DNA of 18,350 bases from Bacteroidaceae bacterium (GTDB lineage: Bacteria > Bacteroidota > Bacteroidia > Bacteroidales > Bacteroidaceae). The DNA lies in assembly GCA_017551845.1 (NCBI GenBank), contig JAFZKR010000046.1, positions 1 to 18,350 of the forward strand. Reading direction: 5' to 3'. Below are positions 13,476-18,350 of the stretch, piece by piece. Made by a program: the position numbers and the translations under genes. Below the pieces are notes generated by a model. That model was given only the letters and a program-made list of their open reading frames with translations. It did no database searches and was not told where the DNA came from. The stretch's first letter is position 1. The number at the start of each line of letters is the position of its first letter.

Positions 13476-14614
13476 TGAAAAAAAAGAAAGAGGAGATAAA
13501 GCGTAGTTTGGCGGCAAGGATTTCGGTGAATTTCTGTCGTGTAATTGTGGGATTGGTTTTCATGTTTTCCGGAATCGTGAAGGCAGTAGATCCTGTAGGT
13601 ACTCAGATTAAACTATACGATTACATCAATGCCTTTGGATTGAATATATCCCTTCCGGATTCTTCTCTGCTTATCATAGCATGTATATTGGCCGGTATGG
13701 AACTCCTGCTCGGCATTTACATGACAATGGGTGCTTTCATACGTGGTACATCGTTGCTATTGTCACTGTTCCTGATAATTGTGACTCCGTTCACGCTCTA
13801 TCTTGCGCTTACCAATCCCGTTGAAGACTGCGGTTGTTTCGGGGATGCGGTGAAGCTCACCAACTGGCAGACATTCTGGAAGAATGTGTTCCTGCTTGCA
13901 TTGACTCTGTATGTTTTCATACGCAAGAGGCTTTCCGTACCTTTTATTCATGAGAAGATCCAATGGGTACTCTCATTGGTAGCCATGATTATAATCGTCA
14001 AGTTCATGGTGTGTAACATTAAATATCTGCCGGCCATGGACTTTCGCCCCTATAAGGTGGGCACTGACCTGCGTAGGGGTATCCTTAATGGAGAGGATCC
14101 GGGGATGTCTGATTTCTTTATTATGGACAGCAATCTGGATGATGTCACTCCAGGGATATTGAATGAATCCGGTTATACTTTCCTTCTGGTTTCGGCACAT
14201 CTGGAGAACGCGAACGAGAGGAATATTGACCTGATTGATGACATCTACGACTATTGTCGCCGCTGGGGATACCATATGTATGGTTTAACTGCTTCGGGAA
14301 ACGGAGAGATCCGCGAGTGGATAGAGAATACGGGAGCCGAGTATGATTTCCTTCACTGTGACGAGATACCACTTGAAACCATGGTACGTTCCAACCCTGG
14401 TCTGGTGCTGTTGCATGATGGAGTATTGGTGAACAAGTGGAGCCATCTGAATATACCGGACGAGTCTAAGCTCACCGGACCGTTGGACACCATAGAGGCA
14501 GGAAAGATTCCTGAAGCTGATTTGCTCCGGACTCCTGTCGGGACAGCATTGCTGTTCCTTTTGCCGATGCTGTTAATAGGGCTTATCTCCTTCATAAAAT
14601 CGAAGATTCTATAA
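13475..14614 (+). CDS. DoxX/MauE-type membrane protein with thioredoxin-like C-terminal domain
   Basis: A 379-residue inner-membrane protein. The N-terminal part (about 18-185) has four or five helices in the DoxX/MauE pattern, with FMFSGIVKAVDPVGTQIK (29-46), and a cysteine pair, DCGCFGD (118-124), in a loop followed by NWQTFWKN. Residues about 200-345 resemble a thioredoxin/TlpA-like fold (YTFLLVSAHLENANERN, then VLLHDGVLVNKW), but the place of the usual CxxC carries no cysteines. A final helix (about 356-374) and basic tail end the protein. MauE relatives help form disulfides or mature redox proteins; here the CGC motif could be the redox site. I recall this gene next to tpiA in Bacteroides. 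Substrate unknown. Confidence 0.8.
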   Translation: MKKKKEEIKRSLAARISVNFCRVIVGLVFMFSGIVKAVDPVGTQIKLYDYINAFGLNISLPDSSLLIIACILAGMELLLGIYMTMGAFIRGTSLLLSLFLIIVTPFTLYLALTNPVEDCGCFGDAVKLTNWQTFWKNVFLLALTLYVFIRKRLSVPFIHEKIQWVLSLVAMIIIVKFMVCNIKYLPAMDFRPYKVGTDLRRGILNGEDPGMSDFFIMDSNLDDVTPGILNESGYTFLLVSAHLENANERNIDLIDDIYDYCRRWGYHMYGLTASGNGEIREWIENTGAEYDFLHCDEIPLETMVRSNPGLVLLHDGVLVNKWSHLNIPDESKLTGPLDTIEAGKIPEADLLRTPVGTALLFLLPMLLIGLISFIKSKIL

Positions 14615-14632
14615 CTATAAATATATAAAGAC

Positions 14633-15391
14633 ATGAGAAAGAAAATTGTTGCCGGAAACTGGAAAATGAACAAGAATCTCAATGAGGGACTTGCTCTTGC
14701 TGAAGAACTTAACGGAATGCTGACTTCTGAAAAGCCGTCCTGCGATGTAATCATAGGAACTCCTTTCATACATCTTGCCAAGGTATCGGAGGTTATTGAC
14801 CACAAACTTATGGGGCTTTCCGCTCAGAACTGTGCAGACAAGGCTTCAGGCGCCTATACAGGTGAGGTTTCGGCCGAAATGGTCAAGTCAACAGGTGCCG
14901 AGTATGTGATTCTTGGCCACTCAGAGCGCAGGGAGTATTATCATGAGACTTATGAAATTCTCAAGGAGAAAGTGCTTTTGGCTTTAGCTAACGGTTTGAA
15001 GGTAATATTCTGCATTGGAGAATCTCTTGATGAACGCGAGAAAGGTATCCAGAACCAGGTCGTAAAAGCTGAGCTCGAAGGGTCTGTGTTTAATCTTTCC
15101 GCCGATGAATTCAAGAATATTGTTATAGCCTATGAGCCTATATGGGCCATTGGTACAGGTAAGACCGCAACCGCTGAGCAGGCTGAGGAGATTCATTCTT
15201 ACATCCGTTCCGTCATTGCCGGCAAATATGGCAAGCAGGTTGCTGATGATACTTCTATACTTTATGGCGGTTCCTGTAAACCTTCGAATGCAGCTGAGCT
15301 TTTTGCCAAGCCAGACATAGACGGTGGCTTGATTGGCGGTGCTTCGCTTAAGGCTGCTGACTTCAAAGGCATCATTGACGCCTGGAAATAA
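14633..15391 (+). CDS. tpiA: Triosephosphate isomerase
   Basis: Interconverts dihydroxyacetone phosphate and glyceraldehyde 3-phosphate in glycolysis and gluconeogenesis. The 252-residue product has all catalytic marks: K11 in GNWKMNK, H96 in ILGHSERR, E168 in [14 protein letters not shown] (with the mobile phosphate-gripping loop following), and the phosphate-binding [14 protein letters not shown] and GGLIGGASL near the end. It starts 18 bases after the DoxX-type gene and is in normal family length. Confidence 0.98.
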   Translation: MRKKIVAGNWKMNKNLNEGLALAEELNGMLTSEKPSCDVIIGTPFIHLAKVSEVIDHKLMGLSAQNCADKASGAYTGEVSAEMVKSTGAEYVILGHSERREYYHETYEILKEKVLLALANGLKVIFCIGESLDEREKGIQNQVVKAELEGSVFNLSADEFKNIVIAYEPIWAIGTGKTATAEQAEEIHSYIRSVIAGKYGKQVADDTSILYGGSCKPSNAAELFAKPDIDGGLIGGASLKAADFKGIIDAWK

Positions 15392-15448
15392 TTACAGTCT
15401 CTTTCCGGCCCTTTTTTCACCGGTTTTCGGTATTAAAAAACTATAGGT

Positions 15449-15901
15449 ATGAAAAGATTTGGGATATTAAGTCTCCTGCTTCTATTTATGGTACAGGCCA
15501 ATGCCCAGACAAGGACATTGATGGAAGAGTTGGAGAGGGATGTTCCGGGAAAGGGGCATGTCCGGATTGAACGGGACGTGCGTCTTGACAGTCTTATCGG
15601 CTATCTCTCCGAAGTGGGTTCCGGAACAGTAATCAAGGCCAAGGGATTCAGGATTCAGGTCTATTCCGGCAACAATACCCGTGCATCTAAGGAGAAGGCC
15701 ACTGATATTGCCAACACTTTGCGTTCCCTCTATCCTGAACTGCCGGTTTATACCTTATTCAAATCTCCCCGCTGGTTATGTACTGTAGGTGATTTTCTGT
15801 CGGTGGAAGAGGCATACGAAACGATGCGCCGGCTCAAGAAAGAGACATCCTATAAGGAGATATACATTTTGCCTAATCAGGAGATCAGAGTTCCGTTATG
15901 A
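15449..15901 (+). CDS. Secreted SPOR-domain protein
   Basis: A 150-residue exported protein. The signal peptide [19 protein letters not shown] probably ends near residue 19. After a charged linker the SPOR fold runs from about 66 to 148 ([11 protein letters not shown], a helix with [15 protein letters not shown], then [20 protein letters not shown] and [12 protein letters not shown]). SPOR domains bind denuded glycan strands of peptidoglycan, so a periplasmic cell-wall role, often at the division site, is likely. The 57-base gap after tpiA has no convincing terminator. The stop overlaps the folE ATG as ATGA. Confidence 0.88.
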   Translation: MKRFGILSLLLLFMVQANAQTRTLMEELERDVPGKGHVRIERDVRLDSLIGYLSEVGSGTVIKAKGFRIQVYSGNNTRASKEKATDIANTLRSLYPELPVYTLFKSPRWLCTVGDFLSVEEAYETMRRLKKETSYKEIYILPNQEIRVPL

Positions 15902-16494
15902 GCAGTCTTGTTCCTTTTTCCGACGAAGAGTCACCCCGGTTTCTTGAGCTGAAAAGGCACTATGAGGAGATTCTCAGAATCATAGAGCCGGATTATGCCC
16001 GTGAAGGGCTTGCCAGAACTCCTGTGAGAGTAGCCAAGACACTTCTTGATTTCACGAGCGGATATACCGTTGATCCTGCTGCCATACTTAAATCGGCTAT
16101 GTTCAAAGAGGACTACAGCCAGATGGTGATAGTTAAGGATATAGATTTCTACTCGCTATGCGAGCATCACATGTTGCCCTTCTACGGCAAGGCCCATGTA
16201 GCTTATATTCCTAACGGATACATTACCGGATTGAGCAAGATTGCCCGTGTGGTCGATGCTTTTGCACGCCGTCTGCAGGTGCAGGAGCGTATGACTTCAC
16301 AGATTAAGGATTGCATACAGGAAACACTCCAGCCGCTTGGCGTGATGGTGGTCATCGAAGCCAGCCACATGTGCATGCAGATGCGTGGTGTAGAGAAACA
16401 AAATTCCGTTACAACCACATCCGATTTTACCGGTGCTTTCAACCGCGCCAAGACCCGCGAAGAGTTCATGAATCTGATCGCTACCCGCAAGTAA
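15898..16494 (+). CDS. folE: GTP cyclohydrolase I
   Basis: Converts GTP to 7,8-dihydroneopterin triphosphate, the first step to folate. The 198-residue product carries the zinc ligands C88 and H91 in LCEHHMLPF, and C159 in [10 protein letters not shown], with the conserved [20 protein letters not shown] and [10 protein letters not shown] blocks between and after. Length is typical of FolE1. Its ATG overlaps the SPOR gene stop. It ends at a palindrome shared with the convergent dnaG. Confidence 0.97.
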   Translation: MSSLVPFSDEESPRFLELKRHYEEILRIIEPDYAREGLARTPVRVAKTLLDFTSGYTVDPAAILKSAMFKEDYSQMVIVKDIDFYSLCEHHMLPFYGKAHVAYIPNGYITGLSKIARVVDAFARRLQVQERMTSQIKDCIQETLQPLGVMVVIEASHMCMQMRGVEKQNSVTTTSDFTGAFNRAKTREEFMNLIATRK

Positions 16495-16533
16495 AAATGT
16501 GAAAAAGGGGACTGTCCCCTTTTTCACATTTTT
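16493..16533. terminator. Perfect palindrome, bidirectional terminator of folE and dnaG
   Basis: Arms 16493-16512 and 16514-16533 are exact 20-base complements around one central T, with a GC-rich core (GGGGAC/GTCCCC) flanked by A5 and T5 runs. It overlaps the folE TAA (16492-16494) and the dnaG TAA (16532-16534), so it would end both transcripts. Confidence 0.85.
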
Positions 16534-18350
16534 ATTGTGTGATGACGCGGTCGCCGAGGGTTTTGGAGAGTTCGGTGCGGGCTGAGAGGAGTTGCTGGTA
16601 CCGTGTTTGGAGTGAAGCCAGGTTTTCAACCGAGGCTTCTTTTATTTCGTTCTCAATTTTCTTGATTTCAAGGCGAACCACCTCCATCTGGTAGTCGGCC
16701 ATGATGTGGCGGGTCAGTTTGAGGAGGTGGGCTTCATCCTCAGTGGGCATGTTGTCCTTGAAGAGTTTGCTCAATTGGTAGCGCTCCTCCATGAGGCTGG
16801 CGGCTGTTAGGCTTACGAATGTTTCGGGGTGGGACATAAAGAACTTCTCAGTATTGAAATCCTTTTCGTCCAGATGTTCGGCCATGATCTCAACGAAACG
16901 CTTATATACCGGGTGGCGGAACTCTAGAGAGTCATTCTGGAGCGAGCCGACAATGAATTGTCCTACCGTCATCTCCTGATCCTGCCCCTCGTCATTCTGG
17001 AAAGTACACATTACCTTGCCTCCGTATCTTACTATCAGTTGTGACAGAAGGCGCTCCTTGTCCATCATGGGACCAAGTCCCTCTCGCTTGAGGGCGCGGA
17101 TATCCTGACGCAGCTTATCTTCGGCCGATATCTGAGGCTGGGGAACAGTCTCAGCGGGAACATTTGGAGTATAGGATTCAGCTACAGTTGGTTCCGGATT
17201 TTGCTCCGTTTCATCGACCGATTGGGCAGGATGGGCAGGCTGAGGTACGGCTTGTGCCTGTTCGCGCTGGCGGCGATTCACATCAGTTATGAGCAGACGC
17301 TCGTCAATCTTCATTATCTGGCTGCACTCAGTGATGTAAACGGAGCGCACAATGGGATCCTGTATGACCGAAATGCTTTGTGTTATGCTCTTGATAAGCT
17401 CGCTGCGGCTATATGGGTCATCGGTTGCATCCTCCATAAGGAGGTTCACCTTGAAGCGGATGAAATCAACCTGATGGGTGTCTATGTACTGCTGGAAGGC
17501 AGTGGCACCGCGACTTTGGGCGAAACTGTCGGGGTCCTCGCCGTCGGGGAGCAGGAGCACCTTTACGTTCATGCCTTCGGCAAGCAGCATGTCGATGCCG
17601 CGAAGAGAGGCTTTAATTCCGGCCTTATCGCCGTCATACAACACTGTAATGTTGTTAGTGAAACGATGTATCAGGCGTATCTGTCCGGGAGTGAGTGATG
17701 TGCCGCTGGAAGCGACAACATTCTCTACGCCGCTTTGGAACATTGAAATGACATCAGCGTAACCCTCCACCAGGAAACAGCGGTCCTTGCGTACTATGGC
17801 CTGCTTGGCCTGGTAGAGTCCGTAGAGTTCGCGACGCTTGGAGTAGATGATGGACTCGGGTGAGTTGACGTATTTGGCCACCTTGGCATCGGATGTCATT
17901 ATGCGGCCGCCAAAGGCAACTACCTTGCCTGATATGGAGTGGACGGGAAATATCACGCGGCCGTGAAAGCGGTCACGCAGCTGGCCGTCATTATCACGCT
18001 CGTAGCACAGGCCGGTCTTGATAAGGTTCTCCTTGGTGTAGCCTTTGGCCAGTGCGGCGCGGGCCAACGCATCGGGCTCATCGGGACAGTAGCCAAGAAA
18101 GAATTTGTCAAGTATGTCATCGCGGAATCCGCGCTTGCGGAAATAGGCCAGACCTACGGCGCGGCCTTTCTCAGTGTTAAGCAGCGTATCCTTGAAGAAA
18201 TCCAGAGCAAACTGGTTGGTGATGAACATTGACTCGCGCTCGTTCTGCAGGGCCTTCTCGGAATCTGTCATTTCGCGTTTGCGGAAAGGTATGCCATATT
18301 TGTTTGCCAACCATTCGGCCGCGTCTTGAAAGGATAGCTGTTCATGTTCC
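16532..18350 (-). CDS. dnaG: DNA primase (N-terminus outside window)
   Basis: Synthesises RNA primers for replication. The frame is open to the window edge at 18350 (reads EHEQLSFQDAAEW before the stretch LANKYGIPF); about 605 residues are visible and the CHC2 zinc finger lies beyond the edge, so no start codon can be assigned. Visible parts in order: the core's N-terminal section (DRFHGRVIFPVHSISGKVVAFGGR), the TOPRIM domain with LVEGYADVISM (near 17740-17773) and the metal-binding VLYDGDKAGIKA (near 17610-17645), PDGEDPDSF, a Pro/Gln/Glu-rich linker (about 17120-17260), and a C-terminal helical domain expected to contact DnaB. All TOPRIM acidic residues are present. Confidence 0.95.
   Translation of the reverse strand, partial: EHEQLSFQDAAEWLANKYGIPFRKREMTDSEKALQNERESMFITNQFALDFFKDTLLNTEKGRAVGLAYFRKRGFRDDILDKFFLGYCPDEPDALARAALAKGYTKENLIKTGLCYERDNDGQLRDRFHGRVIFPVHSISGKVVAFGGRIMTSDAKVAKYVNSPESIIYSKRRELYGLYQAKQAIVRKDRCFLVEGYADVISMFQSGVENVVASSGTSLTPGQIRLIHRFTNNITVLYDGDKAGIKASLRGIDMLLAEGMNVKVLLLPDGEDPDSFAQSRGATAFQQYIDTHQVDFIRFKVNLLMEDATDDPYSRSELIKSITQSISVIQDPIVRSVYITECSQIMKIDERLLITDVNRRQREQAQAVPQPAHPAQSVDETEQNPEPTVAESYTPNVPAETVPQPQISAEDKLRQDIRALKREGLGPMMDKERLLSQLIVRYGGKVMCTFQNDEGQDQEMTVGQFIVGSLQNDSLEFRHPVYKRFVEIMAEHLDEKDFNTEKFFMSHPETFVSLTAASLMEERYQLSKLFKDNMPTEDEAHLLKLTRHIMADYQMEVVRLEIKKIENEIKEASVENLASLQTRYQQLLSARTELSKTLGDRVITQ

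Overview
The window looks like a chromosomal segment of a Bacteroidales bacterium (Bacteroides/Phocaeicola/Prevotella-like, moderate GC). The signs are the gene set and order (argG-argC-argD; nadK divergent from pdxJ-exbB-exbD-tonB; recG; a DoxX-type protein next to tpiA), weak Shine-Dalgarno signals, several TAnnTTTG-type -7 promoter elements, and a fimbrillin-like lipoprotein with a small Lys-rich peptide gene in front. The species cannot be fixed from sequence alone. Almost all coding capacity is housekeeping.

Layout. (1) 1-2589: 3' end of argG, then argC and argD, an arginine-biosynthesis operon; argC and argD are separated by a hexamer-repeat hairpin. (2) 2590-3010: gene-free. A large nested palindrome (28-bp perfect arms) follows argD, then come a promoter-like site, a hairpin leader with a G10 tract, and a Rho-independent terminator. 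(3) 3011-4555: a 43-aa peptide gene and a 462-aa fimbrillin-like lipoprotein gene, ended by a hairpin. (4) 4731-5112: two small membrane-protein genes. (5) 5113-5709: about 600 bases without genes, filled with inverted repeats: a degenerate copy of a palindromic-element tail, a 28-bp inverted repeat built from ACTGTAGC octamers, and a second large palindrome. (6) 5710-6582 (minus): nadK. (7) 6702-16494 (plus): a tightly packed 12-gene run: pdxJ, exbB, exbD, tonB, a DJ-1/PfpI protein, recG, an M23 endopeptidase with LysM, a DUF1599 protein, a DoxX-type membrane protein, tpiA, a SPOR-domain protein and folE. (8) 16532-18350 (minus): dnaG, cut by the window edge, convergent with folE and separated from it by a perfect 20-bp palindrome.

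How the genes relate. argG/C/D are consecutive arginine-pathway enzymes. exbB-exbD-tonB form the proton-driven complex that powers TonB-dependent outer-membrane transport. The M23/LysM and SPOR proteins act on or bind peptidoglycan. pdxJ, nadK, folE and tpiA supply cofactors and central metabolites; recG and dnaG serve DNA maintenance. These are transcriptional neighbours more than one pathway.

Most unusual content. The intergenic palindromes after argD (2604-2761) and after nadK (minus strand, 5693-5507) share their outer sequences (AAGGGGAACA on the gene side, TGTTCCGCTC plus an imperfect CTT/GAA tail on the far side) and a CCTCCC-containing interior block. Their long arms differ in sequence, yet each is perfectly self-complementary. 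Both start 14-16 bases after a stop codon on the coding strand. A third, degenerate tail lies after the small membrane gene at 5112. This looks like a family of structured 3'-UTR elements whose structure is kept while sequence drifts. I do not recognise it as a named family, and it is the best candidate here for something undescribed.
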